64,000 bases of DNA, taken from Ciona intestinalis (Eukaryota; Chordata; Ascidiacea; Phlebobranchia; Cionidae). This document shows positions 23,600-37,100 of this stretch, piece after piece. The notes beneath the pieces are model-generated. The model worked only from the letters and a program-made list of their open reading frames with translations, was not told where the DNA came from and did not search any database. The stretch spans positions 162,812 to 226,811 of the forward strand of contig NW_004190390.2 of the NCBI RefSeq assembly GCF_000224145.3, read 5' to 3'. Every line of letters starts with the position of its first letter. Positions within the stretch are counted from its first letter, which is position 1. The position numbers were made by a program, and so were the translations under genes.

Positions 23600-25183
23600 T
23601 GCATTTTACATTTCACTGAAATATCTGCAATGAAAACTATGGCAAACATCTTGCTGGATCGGATTTTGTTGTTGTACACGTCATTATATGTTTCTTCTGC
23701 AAAGGTCGATTCTTTTAACGTTTTGCATTGTCCTAATCACTTGATAAGAACGACATGTTGGTACACAAATACTTGAGTAATATCCACGCGCATTCTAATA
23801 TACACGCTTTTAACTTTTAGATTTAATGCCCCTTATTTTTCATTAATTGAATGTCCCCGTTAACCTATTGTTAGTTTATACAAAAGCCTAATTGTGACGC
23901 TGGCCACGTTGCAATTACGCTATACGTCGATGGGCCTTAAAGGCCCAGCGTTTGGTGCGGTTACGTCACGGTTCAAGACTGAGTAACGTTACTGTTGGGT
24001 TGTTGCGTGGACGTCGCCGCCAGTGACGCTACGCTCGGTTATTTAGGTCACTGTAAATGCGGTTCGTAACAACCTGACGCAGTTTCGTAACGGTCAAAGC
24101 GGTGCTTAACATCCAAACGATATTATATTGCGTGGAGATGCGACGAGAGTATCGCGGTACCAACATGGCGACTTACCTTTTGATTGGGACATGCGGAGAT
24201 GTTATTGGCTTCGACTCTTGTGGTCGGACATTTAATAATTTGTACACTGCAGAAGATTATCCTTTAGGATTTGAACCATATTTTCTTTGAAAATGTTCCT
24301 ATGATTATGTCCGCGTTAATTAACTTTTTATAACCGTTCCATTTTTGGTGATGATTGAGCTGTTGTGTGTGTTGCATGTTTCACTTTTTGTATTTGCACT
24401 TCGTTGTATCATTTTTGTCTTTTTGTCGCTGTTGTCGTGCACATGTGTATGTGCATTCGTTGTATCGTTTTTGTCTATGGGGCTTCTTTAACCTGCGTGG
24501 ACAGTAACATCCCGCAAGGGTTTCTCACCTAAGCAGAAACCCACTACCATTGGCTGGGGGCTTGTCGTGCCGTAGTGGCTTTCCACCAACGCCAGCCAAA
24601 TCAACTTTTTGAATGTATTTTAATCTGGTTACTATTTTTCAGAAGAATCTTCAATATGTCCCCCGTTTATTCTGTTTTGTACAATTATTTCGTGCTGTTG
24701 CAAAATAAAATATTAAAGCAACATAATTTAAGCTACATGGAAGGCCAACTGACAATTTGTTTATTTGTCAAGTGGTAAAAAACTACGGTTACATTAAAAA
24801 AATAAATTGACTTTTAAATTTTAAGTTTTTGCACTTAGCATAATTTTTTGTGGCTGAGGGTGTTTTCCCTAAACCAATTCTAAAATTTGGAATCTGTTAG
24901 GGGAGTTGTTTAAAAATTGTCCCGACATAATTCCCAAACAACAACAACGTGATGTTAGCGTAGTATGTAAGCAAGCCACTGTTATTTGAGCTTATGTAAT
25001 ATATAGTGTACAATATTTTGAAAATTCTATTTATTTTACAAATAGAAGCGTTATAAAATGCTTAACTTATGTTTTGCAGCAATTATAGTAAGCAAGTAAG
25101 GTAGTTGATTATAAATTTAACCAGATATGTGTTGCATTAGTATGGGCTGTTAACACGTTAGCTGCGTTTCAACGTTGTTTAAA
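23600..25183. other. Spacer between the small locus and SGSM1/2
   Basis: No gene is certain. It contains a 42-codon ATG-initiated ORF (24165-24290) with a good start context but no recognisable family, and a folded element at 24481-24610 listed separately. The rest is AT-rich leader to the SGSM1/2 start codon at 25184. Confidence 0.5.
24481..24610 (+). ncRNA. Candidate structured non-coding RNA with terminal T run
   Basis: Exact inverted pairs are GGGTTTCT (24518-24525) with AGAAACCC (24535-24542), loop of 9, and TTGGCTGG (24550-24557) with CCAGCCAA (24592-24599). The latter encloses the small hairpin GTGG-CTTT-CCAC (24575-24586). CCTGCG (24492-24497) can pair with CGCAAGG (24513-24519). A T5 run at 24606-24610 follows directly, as at RNA polymerase III terminators, or could be part of an Sm-type site (AACTTTTTGA). 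It matches no snRNA that I can recall in full. It could also be a repeat fragment. Confidence 0.35.
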
Positions 25184-28100
25184 ATGGCAAACGAAACTGG
25201 AAATGTACCAGGTATATTACATAATAAACTTTAATTGTAATGTCATCAATTAAATTTAACTTTTTACCTCTTTATAGCTATTGTTGTTATTATTTTTTGT
25301 TGACATATATATCTGCACTTAGCATTATACTTGGTTGTTGTAATATTTCTTATATTAATTTTTTTTGTGTGTAGATTTATTATATTATATAAAACTACCT
25401 ATTTTTTTTTTTAATTTATAAAGATAAGGTGTTGTGTTACAGTGCAAATGTAGACCAAAAGTTTGTAATTGGCTGTTCTTATGCAGCATTTGTTGAAGGA
25501 ATGAATAAAAAACTTATTTACCCTCGTATGGTGGTGAAATGGCAGTTGTTACATGGTTGATTCGTTTTATACACATTGTGCCCGTTAACGAACTACCACA
25601 TTTGTAACTTGGTTGTTATTTGGGGCGAAGCGACTTGTCCAATCACACTGGACTATCAGTATTATTACTATCTCTTTCTCACTTTTTACATAACCTTTTC
25701 CAGATGAAGACAAACATGAAAAACTACTTCGGATTCTTAAAAGTCAGGTTTGTAATAATTATGACATCATAATTACTTGTTATTATTAATCACTGCCTCA
25801 CTGGTGAACATGAATAAATCATTGCGAATGTACATGGTTTGAATGATTAATATTTTATACACATATATTTATGTATATGTTATTGCTACCAGGCATACTA
25901 TAAGTATAAAAGAAATCTTACTGCAATATGAATTTTATATTTTAAAGATTAAATACCCGGCGTTTCGCCTGCTCTTTGGCGAGATATTATCGGGGTATTT
26001 AATTAAGTGCCCTGCCCAAGGAGACATACACAATGGTAGTAGTCCTGCCTTGTACCTGTATCATCTGGGCTAAACGCAGGCCCACCAACCACTACCTACA
26101 CCTACAGTACTAGCTTGTTTGATCATTGGAAGTAACATTAATCATAATATATATGCTGTTGCTGACAGGCATATTGTGAATTATTTCTTTATTTATGTTA
26201 TTAATGTTATGTTTATGTAAAACAGGTTAAAGCCATCATGGAGGAAGCTGTGACGAAGAAGTTTGTTCACGAAGAAAGTCCGCATGTTCTAAGATTGTGT
26301 GGTAAATATCAATCATGTGTTGTTTGTATGCAAGTTTATTTATGATAAGTATATACATTGTATGAGTCATTCAGGCTTTTTTGGTAAAGGGGTGACATTT
26401 AATGTTTTAGCACTCCAGTTTTAAGCCTAAAATATTTATTATTTTGTTAGGTGTCTACACAAACAAAAATAGCCAAAAGTATATTGCTTTTAAAACATTA
26501 ATCAATGTGATTCCCTATGTTTGACAACTTGTGATTCCCTATGTTTGACAACTTGTGATTCCCTATGTTTGACAACTATGAATTTAACTACATTTTAATA
26601 ACACCATCTTAGATTTTGCTAAAAAGTTAAAAATTTGACGCCTAAGGTCCTGCTAGATAACTTATAATAAGTTTATAGATAAGATATTTATTACATGTTC
26701 AAACAACTTGTTTAAATGCATCACAAACCTCTAAAATAATGCATTGTAGCGTGATGAAAAACACAATATAAGGCGACACTTTGACATCCATAATAACTAA
26801 ACCCAACCAACCTGTTGCATTTATCCTCATGAGAGAAACGACTTTATTGATTATTTAATCTCAATTCCATTAAAAAATAATGATGGTTTCTTTTACTCAT
26901 ATTGATGCTGCGCTGCAAACAACGATTGGTTTATTCGTGATTTGTCTTTTATTTTCGGTAGAAGTTACAATCTTACAATCAAAGAAATATTGTGGTATAA
27001 ATCAACTTAACAACTTGGTTGCAACCTGTTTTTATTTTACAGTTCAGTTTTAATGGCCACAAATTTGTAAACTGTTTTTGTGTGTCATAATGACTGTTGC
27101 GTGTCATTTTACATCGAGTTTTAATCATGTTTTATTAATTATTATTTTAGTTATCATAAAAATAAATGTACTTTGTTATATTGTCATTGCCCTACTTATA
27201 TAAGAGTGGGGTAAGACAGGGCATTTTTCATTCTGTTTTATCATCCCATTTGGTAATACTATACTACTAGTACACAAGGAATATTTTTCAGAGTTTTATA
27301 ACCGTAGTCTTATGCCTTAAAATGGCGTTGTTAATTGTTCAAAACACGGTCAGGAAATATGGGATTTGGATGCTGACATTATCCTATCCTACCACACAGT
27401 ACTATAATTATGTTTATATGCCCTGGTGTCCTTTGCATAACCTCCATAAACAATATCCAATCTCATCCAATGTGCGGTCATGCAGCACATTAACATGGTA
27501 GGTTAGGCTTTTTAAACCTGCTGTTGGGTGTCCATACAAACAATAAAAGCCAATATAATTACCATATTAATCAATGAGGTTCCCTATGTTTGACAACTAT
27601 GAGTGTAACTGCAGTATAAAAATCAAATGTAGCCCCAAATTTTACTGAAAAATAAAAACAAAAAATAGTTTACTAAAAAGTTTAAAAACAAAGATTTAAT
27701 CAAATTAAAAAAGGAGATTTTTATAAAACTCCTGATAAAGAAAAATCTGCAGCTTATGCTAATAACTTTTATTAACTACTAGGAACTGTGGAAACTTGTT
27801 TTCTTGATGGACTAAGGAAACGAACGGCTGGATTTCTACGATCCAACAAAATCGCTTCCTTGTTCACAAAAGTTGGAAAGGGAGTTCCACAAGTTGCAGA
27901 ACTTGTGACTAAGATTGAAGAAATTGAAACCAATATGAACAAGTAGGTTGTGTGTAATACACACTGTGTATGTAAGGAAAAAATAAGTTTTGGTGTAGGG
28001 CATTTAAATAAAAAGGTTTCAACCCAGTGGTCATTTTTAGGTTGTCCAAATTGCCAGCCATATATTAAAAAAAATAGTCTGTAGAAATAACCAATCAAGT

Positions 28101-31100
28101 GTGTATGATGTGTATGACATAGAACAACAGTGTTATAATGACTGTCTTTGCCGTGCCACACTGCAATTATAGACACCTTTAATTATATATGAGCTAATAA
28201 AACCAGGTAATTTAGATTTTCATCTTGTTTTGATAATAACTTCTGTTTATTATTTTTTAAGTGCCCGTTAAAAAGGATATGACCTGAGCCTATTCGTTGG
28301 GCCAGAATAGAAATGATAAATCTTAATAATTTATTTCTTCGTTTATTACAGACCCCCGTCACAAGATGTCTCACTTTCACAAAACAACAACGCACATAAC
28401 AAGAAACATCTTTGGATACGAATTGCCCTCATTTCAAAAATCCTTGATAAAATAGCAGAACATTTGGTTGACCACAGCGCGTATGTATTGTTTCAATTTT
28501 TTGTAAAATCTTAAAAGGCAGCTGCACTTATAGTTGTCAAACATCGAAAACTTTATTGATTATATATTGAATGCAATATACTTTAGATGCAATATACTAC
28601 TCTGCTTATTTGTGTAGACACCTAACAGCAGACTATTTATGTTTAAAACTAGGGTTTTAAAACATATTTAAAACTGGTTTATGTTTAAAACTAAGGTTTT
28701 AAAACATACCATTTAATCCCTGTTTTTTAAAAGTTGGGGTAACAATGTGGCATATCATTATCATGTATCATGTATGTTACCCTAGGCAACCCTTAGGTTA
28801 TGTGTATAGTAGCACTCACTATTGCACTACTGCACTATAATATGTATAGCCTATCTGATATATTATAGAATTCTTTTACTATATTATATAGTATAGTCTA
28901 TATATATCAATGGTTGATATGAAATATCCCACGGTAGCGCAACTAACAATACATTATTATACAATTATCTCAATATTACAATATTATTACGCTTTCAAAC
29001 AATTAACAATAGAATGTCATTGTTAAGTAAACAATAGACAAAGCCCCAGCATGCTACACCTCATGCTGTTATACAATGAGTAACTATGCACATTGATTTA
29101 CGACCAGCATTGTTATTTCTTTGTCTGCCCTGCAATAAACATTACTGGTTTCCTGACCTCTAGCAATAAACTGTATTTTTAAGTTTTCAGTTTAACAGCC
29201 ACATTTTAATCAATTGAAAATTGTTTTTAAGTATGTTTTAATGACTGTCGTTTTGCTGCTAATTATCCCCTTCTGTTTTTAGTTCAAATTAGTCTGATTG
29301 TTCTTATCATGTTCAGCAAAAGTTTTTTTTCCCTTAAATACATCTTTTGTTGTATAATTTAAGTTGTGACATATATTTCATTGTTCATTTCATATATTGT
29401 TGATTATAATGTAAGAAACTGAATTATATTAAACACTGTAGAGTGTATATATCCCTATGCCAAATAATGTTGGATGTTTTTTAATTTGAAATTGTTTTTG
29501 ATAATTTTACAGCAAATATTACGAGTCTTCATCTATAATGGCCAACCCTTTGAGTGGAAGATTGATTTCCGCAATACTTGGTGAGTCGTTACTTTTTTGC
29601 TGTTCCTGTTGCACAAAATATTGAATAAATGAAATTACTTATTCTGTAAACTTTTCGTTTTTCTCAAATAAAAAGTTGGAAACCTGATCAGAGCAATTTT
29701 AAGTGTAATATTGGTTTTGTTGTTGATGCATAAAAAGAAATGAAATAGAAGCTATACCTAACATGTAAATTGTTATTAACTGTTTCTTAAGTTGGTCCTT
29801 GTGCATTGGACTTCACCAAGATGAAAACTCATGATCATTATTGGTCAGATCCACCAGCTGGTGAACTTATTCAACGACATAAACTTCATAGCAGGTGACT
29901 TCATTATCTATGATTGCTACTTTCATGCCTACGGCCGTGCTGTCGAAGCTATTTCAGTGTGTGGATAAGCTACCTTTTGGTTGGTTTGGTCATTTATATT
30001 CTTGTGGGTTGGAACTTAAGTGACTTATCTATGGTTGCCGCTCCCATGCTCACAGCTGAGTTGCTGAAGCTTTGTAGTGTATGGATGAGCAGACACCTTA
30101 AATAGCAGGGTGTCAACAAAGCAGATCCAAAGCATATTCATATTGCATACAATACATAGCTATGGCAAGACACTTAACTACAATTTCTCAAACCCAGTGG
30201 TCTAACAGATTGTCGAAATTGTCAATCATACAATAAAAACACAAACAATTAGAAATATAAACTCAAAACAAAAATCGTAAAAAACATGTCTTAACCAAAT
30301 AAAAAAATTCACAAAAACAAATACATCCCTTTATGACATCACAGACACGCCTCCCCGAGTTCCCCAGGACGACGCCCAGCTCTCCACTTCACTCCAGTGC
30401 GTCACCAGTCATCTTCCGATTCCATGGAGAAGGGAACCTCGTTCAGGGATTACGTGGAGTCTTTGCATCAGAACTCCAAGATGACGCTTTTGTACGGGAA
30501 GAATAATGTCATGGTTCAGCCTGTAAGTTATATGGTGTCTATGTCCTGGTGAAACTGGTATGTTATGTCTATGTTTTATGGAGTGGGCACAATATATCAA
30601 CAGAACTGTGGCCTAGATTTTACTTATTTTTTGCTAGAAAACCAGCTTCTAAAATATTATTCCAAAATTTTCATTGCGTTGAAATTACTTTACAGCAAGA
30701 AGACATTGGTTTGATACCTGGTTATTTATCTTTGCATCAAGAAGCCAGTTGTATGTTGGTTAAATGGACTCCTAACCAACTCATGAATGTGAATCATGAT
30801 GTGAAATCACGTGAATCATCTCATGAGGCATCACAAGAAGTACCTGATACAAGGTATAGTAGGGTGGGGTAAAATTGGACACGTTTTTATTCGGTTTTTG
30901 TGTCCTATTTAGTAGTGACAGAGAATATTTATGGTATTATATAACTGTATCCTCACAACTTTAAAAGAGCGTTGTTATTTGTTTGTTATTTGGAAATATG
31001 GGATTTAGGTGCTAATAGTGTCCCAGTTTACCCCACAGTATTAAACATTAGGTGTATGTGTAAAAGTGGATACATGAGGTATTGAGGGGTCATGTGTAAA

Positions 31101-34100
31101 AGTGGGTACATGAGGTATTGAGTTGTATGTGTAAAAGTGGTTAAATTATCAGGGGTATGTGTTTTAATATACGCAGACATCGTATGTACAAAAGTGCAAA
31201 GTAAGTCACAGAGCATTGTGGTGGTTTATGTTGAATACCTTGTTTTATGAATGAATTCGTTTATTATATATTAAGATTGATTCATGGTATTTCTATTTAG
31301 ACTTATTTTAATTTTGGTTTATTTGCTTTTGTTTTGTAAAATCCACAAAGTTTGTTCTTGTTTTTTTTTGTTTTTCAATTTTTGTTTGCTTCTGAACTCC
31401 ATTGTAATGTAATGTCATTGTGTTGAATTAAATTACCAATCAATCTACAGCAATTCTGTAAATTAAGTTAACAATATATTGTTCAGTATATTTGTTTGTT
31501 TTAACAATTCAGCATTGTTTATTATGAGTATTAAACACAATCCTAGAAACAAAAACACACTATATAAACATAAACACACTGTATAAACATAAACACACTA
31601 TATAACCATAAACACACTATATAAACATATAATCCACAGTTCATATTGGGAGTTTGCGATATCTGTTGATGTTCGGGACATCGTGTATCTACATTGCCAT
31701 CAACAATGTGAGTATATATGATATCTATGCTGCAACTTGTATATGATATCTGTGGGACTGTACTTTCGTGGATATATGTGTTCTTGGGCAAAACACTTAA
31801 CGGAAATTGCTCCAACCCAAACAGTACTCACTAATGGGTTGTTTAAGTTGTCCGCTGTACAATAAAACACACTCACAAAGTTTCCTATATGGTATTTCGT
31901 AAGCAAGCACGAGGTGTATGAAACAGAACAACCATGTTGTAACGACTGTCATGCTCCCACCCCACAAAGATAAATCAAGTTACATTCATTAATTTATTAA
32001 TCCAACCTAACATATTCCCACAGTAGACAAGAGTGGAACGTTGGTATTAGTTGGTCAAGATGGCGTACAATGGCCTCCCATACGTTTCCCCCCCGGTGGT
32101 CACTTATTATCATTCCTATCGTGTCTTGAAACCGGACTTCTTCCTCACGGACATCTTGATCCTCCGCTCTGGTCTGAAAAAGGGAAGGTGAGAGTTTGTG
32201 CACTTGGTGCAACTTATGAGCGACTTATCACCTTTGTGCTTTGTGTGTAATCTGTACATTTGTTTGCATCTCCAGTTTTGTGTGCAATATTGTATGCTAA
32301 TATTACCTTGTTTAGAATATGTGCCTTGTGTACAACTTGGGCCTTGTGTGCAATTTTTGCCTCATGTAAAACACGTGTACTGATCGCCCCGGGTCTTATT
32401 TATGTTATATGTACAATTTGTATCTTGTGCAGTCGGGTGTCACCAATGCCATATGTACTGGCTATGTCCTTGTACAACACATTCCTCCAATTATTTAAAA
32501 TTTAATTGCTCATTAACAATGATTATTATCCACTAGGGCAAAGTATTTCCTCGATTGCGACGAAAATCTTCAAGAAAATCGACTTCGAGCACTGAGTCTG
32601 ACGAACCAACAGATTTTGTATTTCGCGTTAGCACTTCATCGGATAGCAGTTGTAAGTATTCTGTTGTAGGTGTTGGAAGTATAGTTTTGTAGGCACTGAA
32701 AAAACAACACAATATATCTACAAACAGTGGCACAAAACATCGCAAGGGACCACTGATTGTAGTATTGTGTTGTTTTTTTATAAGTATTGTGTTGTAGATA
32801 TTGTTGTTGTAGATATTGTGTTGTAGATATTGTTCTTGTAGGTATTGTTCTTGTAGGTATTGTTCTTGTAGGTATTGTTCTTGTAGGTATTGTTGTTTGT
32901 ATTGCATGCAGCATTTGTGCTTGTACGTAGATATATCATCTCATCATACACCACATGAAGCAACATTTGATCTCATGAAATCAATATTCACGTTACCCCA
33001 ACTATGGAAGACCCCACGTACCAAATCTACCTCAACCATCCAAAGCAATAAACGAAACTCAAGTTACGAGATCTCACGTTCTGTAGTGATACGACCTGCT
33101 ATGTTGGAAAGTGACTACTTTTACATACAACCTCAGAAAAAAAACTCCCCAAGAATAATTTCGTCGGCAAAAAGATGTTCGCTTCCAAAATCGCACAAAA
33201 TATCCGAACCATACGCAGGTCATTGCATGGTTGTGATGTCATAGTTGATTGTGTTTGTTCTAGTAAACTACATTGTTAGTTGATTGTAGAATATTTAATG
33301 GTAGTTGCTGCATGAGAGTTGAAAACAAAGGGGTACCTGGTTTGAGACTCAATGCTGCTACTATTGTGGGTGAAGGTGTCCTCGGACAAGTACTGTTTTA
33401 TACACCTTGTGTCTGCTTATGAGTTACCACATAAGTTACCTTGTGGATAAATATTTACTGGATTTTTTCTATGGCTGACAATTTAGACAACCCATCAGTG
33501 ACCACTGAGTTGAAGCAATTGCTGGTAACTGTTTTGCCCAAACAACATACCCCCACAACAGTAGCAGCGTCAAGCCTCAAACCTGTAACCTCTCCACTAC
33601 AGGCAGACATGCTAACCACTGTACCATATAACGTGATACAATTATATATTAGTTGCTTTTGATTGACAGGTACATGGGATTCTTCAGATGGATATGTTCC
33701 TCACCTTGATATGTATGTGTATGACAACCAACAACCAAGACATTATAATGTTACAAGCTCAAGGAATGGAACGCCATCAACCGATATACAGTAAGAGTGT
33801 TTTATATTATAGAACGTGTCCAGGAATTTACAAAGGGTAGTACAACTCATTTAGAGATTCTTTTTTTTCCATGCCCCCAAAAAAATTGTGAGTAAAGTAG
33901 CGCAGAAAAAGTTTTGTAAAGTAACAAGCTTTTTTGTATAGGTTAAGCTGTTTCTGACCAATACTCTAGTTATTTTTGCAGCTAGTTTTATAGAGCGTCA
34001 ACAAAACAATAACATTGTTATGGTTGCACCACTTTTCACATGTGTTTAAATAAGTTAAGTTTTATTTGACTGACACTTTGGATTTTTTGTCAGCTAGTCC

Positions 34101-37100
34101 AGCAAATTTTAATATAATCTGGAATTGGTTGCATCACTTTTAACTGGTATTTTATATTTAACCTTTTCAGGTCCTCACTTAAGGTCTTATGTGACACAAT
34201 GAGACGACAAATTATTTCCCGAGCTTTTTACGGATGGTTAGCTCACTGTCGCCACCTAATGACAGTTCGTACCCACTTGTCGGAGATGGTTCATAACCAA
34301 GTGATCTCACCCACCTTACCAACTGACGCCACGCGAGGTGTCAATCAAACTACCTGGAAGGAAATATTCATCTATGGGAAGGTATACCTCATGCTAGCTG
34401 TTCAGTTATAACATAGGTGTCTTACACACACAAAATGGCAAATTCATACACTTCAAGCTTTCTAATCCTATAGTGTTATAACATGGGTGTCTTCTCATAC
34501 ACCAGACACACATTTTCTATTCATTCATTTTCCACATATATATATATAGACAATATAATATAGACATTATAACAAGACAAAATATAACACTCAAACACAC
34601 AAATTTTACCATGGTACCACCTACACCCAATCCTCCCCACACAGTTAACAAGCATGACTGAGTTGATGCGACACACGTACTTCGGAGGTGTTGATCACGA
34701 TCTTCGTCCAATAGTTTGGTTGTTCCTCCTGGAACATTATCCTCCGGACACAGATGAGGAAGATCGGGAGGAAATTGATCGGCAGATGGAGGAACAATAT
34801 CAAGTTATTATGAAACAATGGACTTTTGTGGAAGACATAATAAACCAGGTATTATGTATGGTTTTATTATGTGAATTTTTATGACTTAATGTAAATGTGA
34901 TTGGAGTATTTATGACATAATATGAATATAGTAGATTGGGGTAAGATGGTCCATGTTTCATTCTCTTTTCTCCTTCTGTTTGGTAGTAAACCGAGAAAAT
35001 TTACTGAATCATGTTACCCTATCCTTACAACCTTAAAAGAGTGTTTTTATTTGTTAAAACAGGATTTGAAAATGTGGAATATTTTGTGCTAACTGTAACT
35101 ATCTTGCCCTATAGTATGATGTATGATATATATATGACATCATAATATGAATATATGCCATCATAATATATTTTTCCAGCGTCAATTAAAATCATCGGAA
35201 CGAGCGTCTTCATGTTCGACGTCGAGCAGCGAATCGCCACCCGTGGTATATTATGACATCATAATAAACATTATGACATTTTAATCAGAGTTTAAATAGA
35301 AGAATGTAACGATTTTACATTTCATCATTTAGTTAAAATGCTCCAGACTGTACATTCCAAGATTCATTCGTGTTTTGCAATTTTTTTGTAAAATATTACT
35401 TTAGTTGCATATAAACATTATGACATCTTTATAAACTCTATGTAACTGAACGTTGAACAGGTTCAACCAATTCTTCGACAACAATCGTCGAATCTTAGCG
35501 ATGTTTTCACCAACGATGATCAACAAACTATCAACAAGAAGAATATTGTACGTTGCTGTTGTTGTTGTAAAGTTATTTTTGATAAATACTGGCAAGGTAA
35601 AAATACCATACGTATATAAAAAAACTTTTGTTGATTCAGGAGAAATACAAAGTGATTGACGAGACGAAGATTAGTGAGGGGAAGTCGGTTTCGTTCGAAG
35701 ATGAACATATTGAGGTGGGGTGTGTATATAGGCGCCAAACCTGGGGTGGCAGGGTGGGCAGGCCTACTCTCGAATTTTACTAACAGCGTGTATATAACAA
35801 CTGTTTGTTTTGCTGCTAATGCCCTTCTCTTTATTGTATGTTTTAACCTCATTTTCATTACTGTATTCAAAGAGATAAATAAAATATATTATTTTAAGCA
35901 TAGCTTTTGGTTATTTACAAAGAGGAATTTTCTTTTAACTGATATTTTCATTCCAGTCCAGCACATCAAGTCACATTCCATATTCATCTATCAGTTCAAC
36001 AAGGACTGACCAACATTCGTCTGTTTCAATGAAAAGTATTAGCACCGATGAAACTGTGCAAGGGGGTGGGGGGTAAGTGCCCTGAATTTAATTATCTAGG
36101 GTTTATAAGTGGACAATGGCTGGTTTTACATTGATCTGTAGCAATTAAATGTGTCTTGTGCTTTGTTTTTGGTAAAAAAAAACACATGTAGTATATTTTT
36201 GTTGGCTGGGGTGACATTTCAGTTAATATTTCATTCAATTTCTGTTTTCAGAGATGTAGAATTGGAAGGTTCTCCAGAAACAACAAACACAACAGGTTTG
36301 TTTTATGTTTCTATTGTTTATTGCAGTATGTCTGCTTGTTGTATTTCTAACAATATTTTGATTGACAGCTGATGATGAAACTACTGATAAAGAAGTTGAT
36401 TATACTGTAAGTGTGATGTCATAATATATTTACCCCCAATGTCACCCCAATATTAAACCTACAAAATTATTTATACCCCCAATTTTTTACACCCCTTAAG
36501 ATAAGTTACTCGACTTTAAGATACCAAATATTCCCCAGTATTAAGTCCCCATTATTACCCCCTAATCCCTAACTTTATCCCAGGTTGAATTATTCGTCAT
36601 TAATCCCAAGCATTAACCCCAATATTAAACCCTAAAAATTATTCATCCCCTCTAAATAGTTGACTTTAACTTACCAAATATTTCCCCAGTATTACGTCCC
36701 CGTTTTTAGCCCCGTGACCCCCTAACTTTACCCCAGGTCGAGTTACTGGACACGTTTGCGTTAAACTTACATCGGATCGACAAAGACGTTCAACGTTGTG
36801 ATCGCAACCATCCTTATTTCATGCACGAGGATAACTTGGTTAAACTACGGAATATAATGTCGTGTTATGTTTGGAAGAACCTGGAAGTTGGATATATGCA
36901 GGTACATGTTTGATGTTTGTGTGAAAACTTTTTGTTGCAATCCAAGTATTTGGCATAAGTTTATACTTTGGTATAAATATTACTTTTTTGTAATTTTTTT
37001 TTTAAATCTTTAGTGGCCTATAATTTTTATACAATTTAAAAAAAGCTTGATAAAAAAATTACACAATAGTTTAAAAAATTTTTCTCAGGGTTATTCCCAA

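Noticed and set aside
24165-24290. 42-codon ORF starting MATYLLIGTCGDVIGF
   Set aside because: Good start context, but no family resemblance, no splice partner and no conserved motif, so it is not called.
24481-24610. U11 snRNA identity for the folded element
   Set aside because: A GGGGCTTCTTT start is loosely reminiscent, but the 5' AAGG needed to pair with U12-type donors is missing, and the Sm site and 3' hairpin do not match convincingly.
31545-31628. Possible CRISPR-like array
   Set aside because: 18-bp units without spacers in an animal intron; it is an ordinary tandem repeat.
32533-32966. Overlapping reverse-strand frames with QYLQE and TIPTR repeats
   Set aside because: They are translations of the 15-bp microsatellite, not a repeat protein.
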